A DNA stretch of 64,000 nucleotides, from contig NZ_JADQDF010000001.1 of assembly GCF_019263585.2 (NCBI RefSeq), positions 5,528,501 to 5,592,500 of the forward strand, given 5' to 3'. The DNA comes from Pseudonocardia oceani. Its GTDB lineage: Bacteria > Actinomycetota > Actinomycetes > Mycobacteriales > Pseudonocardiaceae. A program made the position numbers and the translations under genes. This document shows positions 51,200 through 60,053 of this stretch, one piece after another; positions within the stretch are counted from its first letter, which is position 1, and every line of letters starts with the position of its first letter. The notes under the pieces are model-generated. The model saw only the letters and a program-made list of their open reading frames with translations. It did not search any database and had not been told where the DNA came from.

Positions 51200-51248
51200 G
51201 TCAGGAAAGCCACGTTCCCGCCCTCTGAGGGCAGGAACGTGGCTTTCC
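51200..51248. terminator. Nested hairpin between kdpC and kdpD
   Basis: A perfect 17-bp stem (CAGGAAAGCCACGTTCC with its complement at 51232-51248) encloses a second 5-bp stem (GCCCT-CTG-AGGGC). It separates the structural genes from the sensor pair and could be an attenuator, a terminator or a dispersed palindromic repeat. Confidence 0.75.
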
Positions 51249-51294
51249 TGCAACGGGGCGGGAGCCTGCACCGGACCGGAAGCAGGAGAGGAGG

Positions 51295-53835
51295 ATGGTC
51301 CACGTGGGTGAGCGCGGCGAGCTGCGGATCTACCTCGGCGCGGCACCGGGGGTCGGCAAGACCTTCGCGATGCTCGGCGAGGCCCACCGGCGCCTCCAGC
51401 GCGGCACCGACGTCGTCATCGGGCTCGTCGAGACCCACGGCCGCGCCCGCACCGCGGAGCTGGTGGAGGGCATCGAGGTCGTGCCGCGCCGCCGGATGGT
51501 GCACCGCGGCACCGTCCTGGAGGAGATGGACGTCGACGCCGTGCTGGCCCGCCGGCCCGAGGTCGCCGTCGTCGACGAGCTGGCCCACACCAACGCCCCC
51601 GGCTCCCGCCACGCGCGGCGCTGCCAGGACGTCGCCGCGCTGCTCGACGCCGGCATCGACGTCCTCACGACGGTCAACGTGCAGCACCTGGAGTCGCTCC
51701 GCGACGTCGTCGAGCGCATCACCGGGGTCCGCCAGCGCGAGACCGTGCCCGACGAGGTGGTGCGCCGGGCCGAGCAGATCGAGCTCGTCGACATCACCCC
51801 GGAGGCGCTGCGCCGCCGCATGGCGCACGGCAACGTGTACGCGGCGGAGAAGGTCGACGCGGCCCTGTCGAACTACTTCCGGCCCGGCAACCTCATCGCC
51901 CTGCGTGAGCTGGCGCTGCTGTGGGTGGCCGACCAGGTCGAGGTCGCGCTGCAGCGCCACCGCACCGACCGCGGCGTCACCGACACCTGGGAGACGCGCG
52001 AGCGCGTCGTCGTCGCCCTCACCGGCGGCCCGGAGAGCGAGACGGTGCTGCGCCGGGCCGCGCGGATCGCCCAGCGCGCCGGGTCGGCCGAGCTGGTCTG
52101 CGTGCACGTGCTGCGCGGCGACGGCCTCGCAGGTGCCCCGGTCGGCGCCCTGGCGCGGCTGCGCACCCTGGCCGACGACGTGGGCGCCTCCTTCCACAGC
52201 GTCGTCGGCGGCTCCGGCGACGGCGGGGTGCCGGCGTCGCTGCTCGAGTTCGCCCGGGGCGTCAACGCCACCCAGCTCGTCCTCGGCACGTCGCGGCGAT
52301 CGCGCCTGGCCCGCGCGTTCGACGAGGGGATCGGCACGCGGGTCGTGCAGGAGTCCGGCCCGATCGACGTCCACATGGTCACCCATCCCGAGGCGGGCGG
52401 GCGCGGGTTCCGGACGCCGGGGCCGCGCCTGCGGGTGCCCGGCCGGCGCGGGGGCGTCGGCTTCGGGCTGGCGCTCGTACTGCCCGCGCTGGCCACGGTG
52501 CTCGGGCTGCTGCTGCTCGACCTCGTCGACCTCTCCACCGACGTCGTCCTGTTCTTCCTGGCGACGGTCGTGGTCGCGCTGGTCGGCGGGCTGGGCCCGG
52601 CGGTGCTCGCCGCGGTCGCCGGCGGGCTGATGCTCAACTTCTTCCTCACCCCGCCCACCGGCAGCCTGACCATCGCGCAGCCGGAGAACGCGGTGACGAT
52701 CGTGGCGATGGTGGTGGTCGCCGTCCTCGTCGCGCTGGTCGTCGACCGGGCCGCGCGGCGCACCGAGCAGGCCGAGCGGCTGCGCACCGAGGCGGCGCTG
52801 CTGGCGTCGTTCTCGCGCACCGTGCTCACCCGCACCGACCCGCTGCCGCGCCTGCTGGAGAAGGTGTCCGACGCGTTCGGGCTGACGTCGGTGGCGGTGC
52901 TGGAGCACGCGGGGGGGCAGGCGGCGGGGGAGTGGCGACGGGTCGCGGGCGTCGGGCCGCCCGCGGGGGACGGGCACCCCGGCTCGTGGGACGTCGACGT
53001 CGCCGTGGAGACCGGACTGCACCTGGTCGGGCACGGGCGGGCGCTGCCCGCGGCCGACCGGCGGCTGCTGGAGACCGTCGGCGGGCAGGCGCTGCTCGCC
53101 CTGCGCAGCCAGCGCGACGCCGCCGACGCCGCGGCCGCCCGCCGCCGCGCCGAGGCCACCGAGATGCGCGGCGCGCTGCTCTCGGCCGTCGGTCACGACC
53201 TGCGCACGCCCCTGACCTCGATCAAGGCCGCCGCCGGGAGCCTGCGCGACGAGCGCCTGCTGCTCTCGGCCGTCGACCGGGCCGAGCTGGCCGCCACCGT
53301 CGAGGAGTCGGCCGACCGGCTCACCGCGCTCGTCGACAACCTGCTCGACTCCTCCCGCCTCGCCGCCGGCGCGGTCGCCCCGCTGCTGGCGCCCGTCGGG
53401 TACGACGAGGTCGTGGTGCGCGCGCTGGACGGGCTGGAGGGGGCGTCGCGGGTGGAGGTGGAGGTCGACGAGGCGCTGCCCGACGTCACCGCCGACGCCG
53501 GCCTGCTGGAGCGGGTCGTGGCCAACCTCGTCGACAACGCGCTGCGCCACGCCCGCGGCGCCCCGGTGGCCGTGCGCGCCAGCACCCACGCCGACCGCGT
53601 CGAGCTGCGGATCGTGGACCTCGGGCCGGGCACCGCGCGCGAGGACCTGTTCGTCGCCTTCCAGGGCCGTGGCGACCGCCGCTCCGCCGGGGTCGGCCTC
53701 GGGCTCAGCGTCGCGCGCGGGTTCACCGAGGCGATGGGCGGCGCGCTCACCGCGGAGGACACCCCCGGCGGCGGGCTCACGCTGGTCGTCGCGCTGCCGG
53801 CGGCGCGACGACCCACGCGTGCGGCGCTCGCGTGA
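51295..53835 (+). CDS. kdpD: Potassium sensor histidine kinase KdpD
   Basis: An 846-residue protein. The N-terminal KdpD domain (10-210) has Walker-like GAAPGVGKTFAM and VVDELAHTNAPGSRH. A universal-stress-like domain follows (about 240-365), then four closely spaced transmembrane helices (385-480), a GAF-like region, and HisKA with AVGHDLRTPL (His634) plus HATPase (NLVDNALRHA, GVGLGLSVARGF). It senses potassium limitation and phosphorylates KdpE. Confidence 0.95.
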   Translation: MVHVGERGELRIYLGAAPGVGKTFAMLGEAHRRLQRGTDVVIGLVETHGRARTAELVEGIEVVPRRRMVHRGTVLEEMDVDAVLARRPEVAVVDELAHTNAPGSRHARRCQDVAALLDAGIDVLTTVNVQHLESLRDVVERITGVRQRETVPDEVVRRAEQIELVDITPEALRRRMAHGNVYAAEKVDAALSNYFRPGNLIALRELALLWVADQVEVALQRHRTDRGVTDTWETRERVVVALTGGPESETVLRRAARIAQRAGSAELVCVHVLRGDGLAGAPVGALARLRTLADDVGASFHSVVGGSGDGGVPASLLEFARGVNATQLVLGTSRRSRLARAFDEGIGTRVVQESGPIDVHMVTHPEAGGRGFRTPGPRLRVPGRRGGVGFGLALVLPALATVLGLLLLDLVDLSTDVVLFFLATVVVALVGGLGPAVLAAVAGGLMLNFFLTPPTGSLTIAQPENAVTIVAMVVVAVLVALVVDRAARRTEQAERLRTEAALLASFSRTVLTRTDPLPRLLEKVSDAFGLTSVAVLEHAGGQAAGEWRRVAGVGPPAGDGHPGSWDVDVAVETGLHLVGHGRALPAADRRLLETVGGQALLALRSQRDAADAAAARRRAEATEMRGALLSAVGHDLRTPLTSIKAAAGSLRDERLLLSAVDRAELAATVEESADRLTALVDNLLDSSRLAAGAVAPLLAPVGYDEVVVRALDGLEGASRVEVEVDEALPDVTADAGLLERVVANLVDNALRHARGAPVAVRASTHADRVELRIVDLGPGTAREDLFVAFQGRGDRRSAGVGLGLSVARGFTEAMGGALTAEDTPGGGLTLVVALPAARRPTRAALA

Positions 53836-54512
53836 CCCGCGTCCTGGTCGTCGACGACGACCCGCAGATCCTGCGCGCGCTGCGCATCAACCTCACCGCG
53901 CACGGCTACGACGTCACCACCGCCTCCGACGGCGCCGGGGCCCTGCGTGCGGCCACCGACGGGCCGCCCGACGTCGTCGTGCTCGACCTGGGCCTGCCCG
54001 ACCTCGACGGCACCGAGGTCATCGCCGGGCTGCGCGGCTGGACACCGGTGCCGATCATCGTGCTCTCGGCGCGCGACGGGTCGACCGACAAGGTGCAGGC
54101 GCTGGACGCCGGCGCCGACGACTACGTCACCAAGCCGTTCGGGATGGCCGAGCTGCTCGCGCGGCTGCGGGCGTCGGTGCGGCGGGCGGCGGCGGCGACC
54201 GTCGACGGCGAGCCGGTCGTCGACGCCGGGGGGTTCCGCGTCGACCTCGCGGCGAAGAAGGTCGTCCGCGACGGTGCCGAGGTGCACCTGACGCCGACCG
54301 AGTGGGGGATCCTCGAGCTGCTGGTGCGCCACCGCGGCAAGCTCGTCGGGCAGCGCGACCTGCTGCGCGCCGTATGGGGTCCGGGGTACGGGAAGGAGAC
54401 CAACTACCTGCGGGTCTACCTCGCGCAGCTGCGCCGCAAGCTGGAGGCCGACCCGTCGCGGCCCGAGCACTTCATCACAGAAGCGGGCATGGGCTACCGG
54501 TTCGAGGTCTGA
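53832..54512 (+). CDS. kdpE: Response regulator KdpE
   Basis: A 226-residue OmpR-family regulator. Receiver with phospho-acceptor Asp52 (VVVLDLGLPDLDG) and conserved Lys in YVTKPFGMAELLARLR; winged-helix DNA-binding domain LTPTEWGILELLVRHRGKLV and RVYLAQLRRKLE. GTG overlaps the kdpD stop. It should activate kdpFABC. Confidence 0.95.
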   Translation: MTRVLVVDDDPQILRALRINLTAHGYDVTTASDGAGALRAATDGPPDVVVLDLGLPDLDGTEVIAGLRGWTPVPIIVLSARDGSTDKVQALDAGADDYVTKPFGMAELLARLRASVRRAAAATVDGEPVVDAGGFRVDLAAKKVVRDGAEVHLTPTEWGILELLVRHRGKLVGQRDLLRAVWGPGYGKETNYLRVYLAQLRRKLEADPSRPEHFITEAGMGYRFEV

Positions 54513-54519
54513 TCGGGGG

Positions 54520-55266
54520 GTGCCCGCAGTGAAGGAGTCCCTCGCCCTGGTCGCGCGCGAGCTCGCCCCGGTCCTGGGCGTCGGGCGCCGAAGCGCGCGC
54601 CGGCACCCGGTGTGGACCGAGCCCGACCCGGTCGACGGCCGCGGGGTCGGCGTCGTCGTCGTGCCCGGGTTCGGCGGGGCGGACGCCTCGATGGCGGTGC
54701 TGCGCGGCTGGCTCGCCTCGCGCGGCTACCGGCCCGCCGGCGCCGGCCTGGGCATCAACGTGGGCTGCAGCGCCGACCTCGTCGACCGACTGGAGCAGCG
54801 CGTCGCCGAGCACGCCGCCGCGACCGGCGGACCGGTGGTGCTGCTCGGGCACAGCCGCGGTGGCTGGATCGGGCGCCTGGTCGCCGTGCGCCGCCCCGAC
54901 CTGGTGCGCGGCCTGGTCATGATGGGCACGCCGGTGCTCGACCCGCTCGACACCCGCGGCGCCGTCACGGTCGCGTGCCGCGCGCTGATGGCGCTGTCGG
55001 ACCTCGGGCTGCGCGGGCTCCTGGAGCGCGACTGCGTCGACGGCACCTGCCGCGCCGCCACCGAGGCCGGGCTCACCGCGCCGCTGGAGATGCCCGTGGT
55101 GGCCCTCTACTCTCGCAGCGACGGGCTCGTCGGGTGGCGCTCCTGCCTCGCCCCGGACGCCGAGCACGTCGAGGTGACGTGCAGCCACACGGCGATGGTC
55201 CACGATCCGGCGCTGTTCACCGCACTGGCACCGCGACTGGCCGCATGGGTACCCCGTCCGGAGTAA
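54520..55266 (+). CDS. Alpha/beta hydrolase
   Basis: A 248-residue protein. Nucleophile elbow VVLLGHSRGGWIGRLVA, oxyanion region VVVVPGFGGADASM, acid probably in LYSRSDGLVGW, base in CSHTAMVHDP. Resembles lipase/PGAP1-like small hydrolases; substrate unknown. Starts 7 bp after kdpE, possibly by read-through from the kdp operon. Confidence 0.8.
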   Translation: MPAVKESLALVARELAPVLGVGRRSARRHPVWTEPDPVDGRGVGVVVVPGFGGADASMAVLRGWLASRGYRPAGAGLGINVGCSADLVDRLEQRVAEHAAATGGPVVLLGHSRGGWIGRLVAVRRPDLVRGLVMMGTPVLDPLDTRGAVTVACRALMALSDLGLRGLLERDCVDGTCRAATEAGLTAPLEMPVVALYSRSDGLVGWRSCLAPDAEHVEVTCSHTAMVHDPALFTALAPRLAAWVPRPE

Positions 55267-55342
55267 CCCGGGGTACGGTTCTCCCACGACGTGCACGTGG
55301 CCCCATCGGGGCCGGCGGCACGCAACACGAGGGAGTCACCGC

Positions 55343-55543
55343 GTGAGCTGGACCGGAAGCCCGACCACCAACGACGAGGGCGGCCGCTTCGCCGCCGCGC
55401 AGGCCGCCAACGAGACCAGCAACGACCTGCAGAACCGGCGTGCCGCGCGCGTGGTCGCGGGCCGTGCGATCGACGTCGACGACTGCGCCGAGATGCTGGC
55501 GATGCTCGGTCTCGACGCGAACGACCGGGTGGCCGTGGACTAG
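55343..55543 (+). CDS. Short actinobacterial hypothetical protein
   Basis: A 66-residue soluble, acidic and helical protein from the GTG at 55343 (GAGGGAGT upstream). It ends AEMLAMLGLDANDRVAVD. No family recognised. A terminator-like hairpin follows at once, so it is probably a monocistronic message. Confidence 0.6.
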   Translation: MSWTGSPTTNDEGGRFAAAQAANETSNDLQNRRAARVVAGRAIDVDDCAEMLAMLGLDANDRVAVD

Positions 55544-55558
55544 CTCCACCGCTCCGGG

Positions 55559-55599
55559 AGACCCGGTCGGCCCCGCGGTACGCGGGGGTGGCCGGGTCT
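55559..55599 (+). terminator. Hairpin terminator after the 55343 gene
   Basis: AGACCCGG and CCGGGTCT form the outer stem and CCCCGCG/CGCGGGG the inner stem around GTA, with three mismatches between them, followed by TCGTCT. Lies 16 bp past the stop codon. Confidence 0.75.
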
Positions 55600-55677
55600 T
55601 CGTCTGCCCGGAGCCCCGTGACCGCGTGCGCGTTAGAGTCACGCCGTCACACGTCCGGGCCCGACGGAGAGGCGGAC

Positions 55678-56748
55678 ATGCTCGCTGTGCCCCGCCTCTG
55701 GCGGCTGCGGCGGCCCGTGCGCACGGGTGCCGGGCCGGAGGCCGTCGGCGCGCTCACGGCGGGCCGGCGCATCGCGGCCGAGCTGCGCGGCGGGCTCGAC
55801 GGACCTGGTGCGGTCGTCGCGGCGCGCGAGCTGCGGCGCCTGCTCGACGTCGCCTCGGTCGGCCTCGGCGGACTCGAGGGCGAGGTGGTGTGGGGCGGGC
55901 GACCGTCCGACCCCCGCGCCGCGGTGGCCGTGGTCGAGGGCGTGCTGCGCACCGACTCCCGGCACCGCCGCGCCGACCTCGTCGCCGTGCCGGTGCACGC
56001 GCGCGACGAGCTGACGGGCGTGCTCGTCGTGCAGGGCCGGCTGTCCACCACGCAGGTGCGCGAGGCCGCGGCGTGGGTGGGGGAGTCGCTGGAGCGGGCG
56101 CGGCTGGAGGCCTCGGCCGGCATCGCGGAGGCCGCGGAGCTGAGAGCGCTGCGTGCGGAGATCTCGCCGCACTTCGTCTACAACTCGCTCACCGTGATCG
56201 CCTCGTTCGTGCGCACCGACCCCGAGCGGGCGCGCGAGCTGATGCTCGACTTCGCCGCCTACACCCGCCACAGCCTGGCCCGCAGCGGCGACTACACGAC
56301 GGTCGCGGGGGAGTTCGCCGCCATCGAGGCCTACCTCGCGCTGGCCCGCGCGGTGCTGGGGGAGCGGCTGCGCGTTCAGGTTCGCATCGCCCCGGAGATC
56401 CTGCCGGTGGCGCTGCCCTACCTGGCGCTGCAGCCGCTGGTGGAGAACGCGGTGCGGCACGGGGTGGAGCTGGGGCCGGGCGGGCTGGTGCAGGTCACCG
56501 GGGAGGCACAGGGGGGCGAGTGCGTGATCAGCGTCGAGGACGACGGGCCGGGCATGGACCCCTCCTACGCCGCCGCCGTGCTGGCCGGGCGGGGCAACCC
56601 GGGCAGCCTCGGGCTGGTCAACGTCGACCGCAGGCTCCGCCGCGTCTTCGGGCCGGGCTACGGGCTCGTGGTCGAGACCGCCGACGGCGCCGGGACGAAG
56701 GTGGTGCTGCGCGTGCCGCGGTTCCAGCCGGGCGTGGCGGCGTCGTGA
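55678..56748 (+). CDS. LytS-family sensor histidine kinase
   Basis: A 356-residue protein. A GAF-like N-terminal half (about 25-140) without transmembrane segments. The LytS/His_kinase domain has ALRAEISPHFVYNSLTVIASFVRTDPERARELMLDF with the phospho-acceptor His, then HATPase LQPLVENAVRHG and EDDGPGMDP. A cytosolic sensor. The stop overlaps the response-regulator GTG, so they form a pair. Confidence 0.88.
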   Translation: MLAVPRLWRLRRPVRTGAGPEAVGALTAGRRIAAELRGGLDGPGAVVAARELRRLLDVASVGLGGLEGEVVWGGRPSDPRAAVAVVEGVLRTDSRHRRADLVAVPVHARDELTGVLVVQGRLSTTQVREAAAWVGESLERARLEASAGIAEAAELRALRAEISPHFVYNSLTVIASFVRTDPERARELMLDFAAYTRHSLARSGDYTTVAGEFAAIEAYLALARAVLGERLRVQVRIAPEILPVALPYLALQPLVENAVRHGVELGPGGLVQVTGEAQGGECVISVEDDGPGMDPSYAAAVLAGRGNPGSLGLVNVDRRLRRVFGPGYGLVVETADGAGTKVVLRVPRFQPGVAAS

Positions 56749-57512
56749 GGGTCCTCGCCGTCGACGACGTCGCCCCCGCCCTGGAGGAGCTGCGCCGGCT
56801 GCTGCTGGAGTCGCCCGGGGTCGAGGAGGTCGCGACGGCGCCGGGGCCGGTCGAGGCGCTGCGCCGGATCCAGGCCGACCGCTTCGACGTGGTGTTCCTC
56901 GACGTCTCGATGCCCGCGATGGACGGCATGGAGCTGGCGTCGCTGCTGGCCCGGATGACCGACCCGCCGGCGATCGTGTTCGTCACGGCGTTCGAGGAGC
57001 ACGCGGCGTCGGCGTACGGGATCGGGGCGGTCGACTACCTGCTCAAGCCGGTCGGGCCCGAGCGCCTCGCCGCCGCGCTCGACCGCGTCCGGCGCTTCAC
57101 CGCCGCGGCGGCGCCCGACCCGGAGGCGGTCGGGGCGGTCGACGCGCTGGCCGCGGTGCCCGTCGAGCTGGGTGGCCGCACCCGGTTCGTCCGGCGCGAC
57201 GACGTGCGGTTCGTCGAGGCGCAGGGCGACTACGTCCGGCTGCACACGACGACCGGTGGGCACCTGGTGCGCATCCCGATCTCCCGGCTGGAGGAGCACT
57301 GGGCCCCGGCGGGCTTCGTGCGGGTGCACCGCAGCTACCTGCTCGCCGTGCCCGCGGTGCGCGAGCTGCGCAGCGACGTCAGCGGCGGCCTGCTCGCCCA
57401 CACCGACGCGGGCGACGTCCCGGTGAGCCGCCGCCACGCCCGGCAGCTGCGCGAGCTGCTGCTCGAGGCGGCCACCCGCGGCGACTTCGACCCCCGCGGC
57501 AGCAGACGGTGA
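56745..57512 (+). CDS. LytTR-family response regulator
   Basis: A 255-residue protein. Receiver domain with Asp53 (VVFLDVSMPAMDG) and Lys in YLLKPVGPERL, then a LytTR DNA-binding domain (DDVRFVEAQGDYVRLHT, FVRVHRSYLLAV). The pair is followed without a gap by a symporter, recalling LytS/LytTR systems that control organic-acid uptake such as BtsSR and YpdAB. It probably controls the transport genes downstream. Confidence 0.9.
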   Translation: MRVLAVDDVAPALEELRRLLLESPGVEEVATAPGPVEALRRIQADRFDVVFLDVSMPAMDGMELASLLARMTDPPAIVFVTAFEEHAASAYGIGAVDYLLKPVGPERLAAALDRVRRFTAAAAPDPEAVGAVDALAAVPVELGGRTRFVRRDDVRFVEAQGDYVRLHTTTGGHLVRIPISRLEEHWAPAGFVRVHRSYLLAVPAVRELRSDVSGGLLAHTDAGDVPVSRRHARQLRELLLEAATRGDFDPRGSRR

Positions 57513-57856
57513 CCAAGCAGCGCCGCGTCGCCGTCAGCAGCCCGCAGACCCGCCTGGTGATCGCGCGCCGCCGCTCGGGGGCCCGCGTCGACCCGCCGCA
57601 CCTCGCGGGGCCCGACATGGAGCGCGCGCGCCGGGTGCACCGCGAGCAGCTGCGCCGGGCCATGGCCGCGGTCGCCGGGCTCGCCGGACTGATCATCGGG
57701 CTGCCGCTGGTGCTGGCCGCGTTCCCGGAGCTGGACGCCGTGCGGCTGTTCGGCGTGCCGGTGTCGTGGCTGGCGGTCGCGGTGCTGCCCTACGCCGTGC
57801 TGGTCCTGCTCGCGGGGTGGCAGCTGCGCCGCGCCGAGGACGCCGAGGACGGGTGA
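57509..57856 (+). CDS. Small two-helix membrane protein (symporter partner)
   Basis: A 115-residue protein. A basic 50-residue N-terminus (RARRVHREQLRRA) precedes two transmembrane helices (about 53-73 and 80-104). Size and position directly before a sodium:solute symporter match the DUF485 protein/ActP arrangement, although the sequence is not clearly DUF485. GTG overlaps the regulator stop. Confidence 0.65.
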   Translation: MTKQRRVAVSSPQTRLVIARRRSGARVDPPHLAGPDMERARRVHREQLRRAMAAVAGLAGLIIGLPLVLAAFPELDAVRLFGVPVSWLAVAVLPYAVLVLLAGWQLRRAEDAEDG

Positions 57857-57863
57857 GCCGCCG

Positions 57864-59570
57864 GTGATCGCCGCGGGCATCGTCCTGGTCGTCCTCGCCA
57901 CGCTGCTCATCGGCGCGCGCGGCGTGGCCGCGATGCGCAGCACGTCGGACTTCCTGGTCGCCTCGCGGCGGATCTCGCCCGCGCTCAACGCCGCCGCGGT
58001 GTCGGGGGAGTACCTGTCGGCGGCGTCGTTCCTGGGCGTCGCCGGGCTCGTGGTCAAGGACGGGATCGGGGCGCTGTGGTACCCGGTCGGCTTCACCGCG
58101 GGCTACCTCGCGATGCTCGCGCTGGTGGCTGCCCCGATGCGGCGCACCGGTGCGCTGACCGTCCCCGACTTCGCCGAGGCCCGCCTGGGCTCGGCCGGGC
58201 TGCGGCGGCTGTCGGCCGTGGTCGTGCTGGTGATCGCCACGCTGTACCTGGTGCCGCAGTTCAAGGCGGCCGGGCAGGTGCTCGCCGTCGTGGCGGGCAC
58301 GCCGTACTGGGTCGGGGTGGTCGTCGCGGGGGCGGCGGTGAGCATCACGCTCGCGCTCGGCGGGATGCGGGCGGCCACCTACGTGCAGGCGTTCCAGTTC
58401 GGGCTGAAGATGGTGCTGTTCGTCGTCCCGGCGGTCTGGCTGGTGCTCAGCGTGAGCGCCGAGACCCGCAGCGCGGCGCTGTCGCCGGTGGAGTTCACGA
58501 CGTTCGCCGCCACCACGCCCGTCGAGTTCCACCTCGGCACGGAGCTGTCGGTCACCGAGCCGACGACGGTCGCGATCGACGGCCGCACGCCCGAGCTGCT
58601 GGGCCCGGGCCGCTACGAGGTCGAGGGCGGCAGCGTCTGGGTCTTCGCCGCGGGATCGGACGTCCCCGACGTCGACGGGGCGGTGCCGCCGGGCGGTTCG
58701 GGCTGGTCGCGGCCGCTGCTCGACCCGGGCGGCGCCGGCTACCCGGTGCTCGCGACGCTGTCGGTCCTCGTCGCCACCGTCCTCGGGACGATGGGGCTGC
58801 CGCACATCCTGGTGCGCTTCCACACCAGCCCCGACGGGCGCGGCGCGCGGCGCACCGCGGCGATCACCGTGGCGCTGCTCAGCGCGTTCTACCTGTTCCC
58901 GGCGGTCTACGGCGTGCTCGGCGCGGTGCTGCTGCCCGAGCTGTACCTCTCCGGCGGCACCGACACCGTCGTCGTCGCCCTGCCGGCCCGCGTCGACGGC
59001 GGGCTCGCGGGCACCCTGTTCACCGCCCTGCTGACGGCGGGCGCGTTCGCCGCGTTCCTCGCCACGTCGCTGGGGCTGCTGCTCGCGCTGTCCGGCGCGG
59101 TCTCGCACGACCTGCTGCCCGGCACGACCCTGCGGCGGCTGCGGCTGACCTCGCTCGCCGCGGCCGCGCTCGTCGTCGCGCTGGCGCTGCCCGCGGTGCA
59201 CCTCGACGTCGGGGTGCTCGTGACGTCGGCCTTCGCCGTGGCCGCCTCGACGTTCTGCCCGCTGCTGGTGCTGGGCATCTGGTGGGCCGGGCTCACCGCG
59301 CGTGGCGCCGCCGTCGGCATGGTGGTGGGGCTGGTGGCGTCGGCGGGCGTGATCGGCGTCGACCTCACGCTGGGCTCGCCCGACGGCATCGCCTCGATCC
59401 TGCTCGGCCAGCCCGCGCTGTGGTCGGTGCCGCTGGCCTTCACGACGATGGTGCTGGTGTCGCTGCGCGGGCACCCGCCGGCGTGGGCCGCGGCCGCGAT
59501 GCTGCGGCTGCACCTCGACGAGACGCGGCCCCGGCCCTGGGACCGTGATCGGCGATCTGACCGAGCGTGA
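57864..59570 (+). CDS. Sodium:solute symporter family transporter
   Basis: A 568-residue protein with about 13 transmembrane helices. SSS signature regions: DFLVASRRISPALNAAAVSGEYLSAASFLGVAG, MGLPHILVRFHTSPDG, ALLTAGAFAAFLATSLGLLLALSGAVSHDL. An unusual ~80-residue soluble insertion (about 205-285) includes VAIDGRTPELLGPGRYEVEGG. Probably imports a monocarboxylate such as acetate or pyruvate; substrate unproven. Confidence 0.85.
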   Translation: MIAAGIVLVVLATLLIGARGVAAMRSTSDFLVASRRISPALNAAAVSGEYLSAASFLGVAGLVVKDGIGALWYPVGFTAGYLAMLALVAAPMRRTGALTVPDFAEARLGSAGLRRLSAVVVLVIATLYLVPQFKAAGQVLAVVAGTPYWVGVVVAGAAVSITLALGGMRAATYVQAFQFGLKMVLFVVPAVWLVLSVSAETRSAALSPVEFTTFAATTPVEFHLGTELSVTEPTTVAIDGRTPELLGPGRYEVEGGSVWVFAAGSDVPDVDGAVPPGGSGWSRPLLDPGGAGYPVLATLSVLVATVLGTMGLPHILVRFHTSPDGRGARRTAAITVALLSAFYLFPAVYGVLGAVLLPELYLSGGTDTVVVALPARVDGGLAGTLFTALLTAGAFAAFLATSLGLLLALSGAVSHDLLPGTTLRRLRLTSLAAAALVVALALPAVHLDVGVLVTSAFAVAASTFCPLLVLGIWWAGLTARGAAVGMVVGLVASAGVIGVDLTLGSPDGIASILLGQPALWSVPLAFTTMVLVSLRGHPPAWAAAAMLRLHLDETRPRPWDRDRRSDRA

Positions 59571-59705
59571 CCGCTGGACGGCGACGTGAACCGTTCGTCG
59601 ACCGTTCGTCGCCCGAGCGGGTGTTGTGTCGTGCGCCACTTCCGGGCTAGGGCGGGAACCGCTTTCCTGGGCGCCCATGTGTGCGGGCGAGTGCGAGGAG
59701 GCACC

Positions 59706-60053
59706 GTGAGTACCACCGATCCGGATCCGGTTCCGGCAACGGGGACCCGGGACTGGCAGGCCATCGAGGCCGAGCCGGACTTCCAGGAGCTCCGCCGCCG
59801 GCTGCGCGGTTTCGTCTTCCCGGTCACCGGCCTGTTCCTGGGCTGGTACGTGCTGTACGTGCTGCTGGCGACGTACGCGTCGGGCTTCATGTCCATCAAG
59901 GTGCTGGGCAACATCAACCTCGGCCTGCTGCTCGGGCTGCTGCAGTTCGTGTCGACGTTCGCGATCACCGCCTGGTACGTGAAGTTCGCCGACCGCCGGC
60001 TCGACCCGCTGTCGAGCTCCATCCGCGAGGGCATCCAGGGGGCCGACAAGTGA
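59706..60053 (+). CDS. DUF485 family membrane protein (YjcH-like)
   Basis: A 115-residue DUF485 protein. FQELRRRLRGFVFPVTGLFLGWYVLYVLLATYASGF then NINLGLLLGLLQFVSTFAITAWYVKFADRRLDP, two transmembrane helices. Universally paired with ActP-type symporters. The stop overlaps the symporter GTG. Confidence 0.9.
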   Translation: MSTTDPDPVPATGTRDWQAIEAEPDFQELRRRLRGFVFPVTGLFLGWYVLYVLLATYASGFMSIKVLGNINLGLLLGLLQFVSTFAITAWYVKFADRRLDPLSSSIREGIQGADK

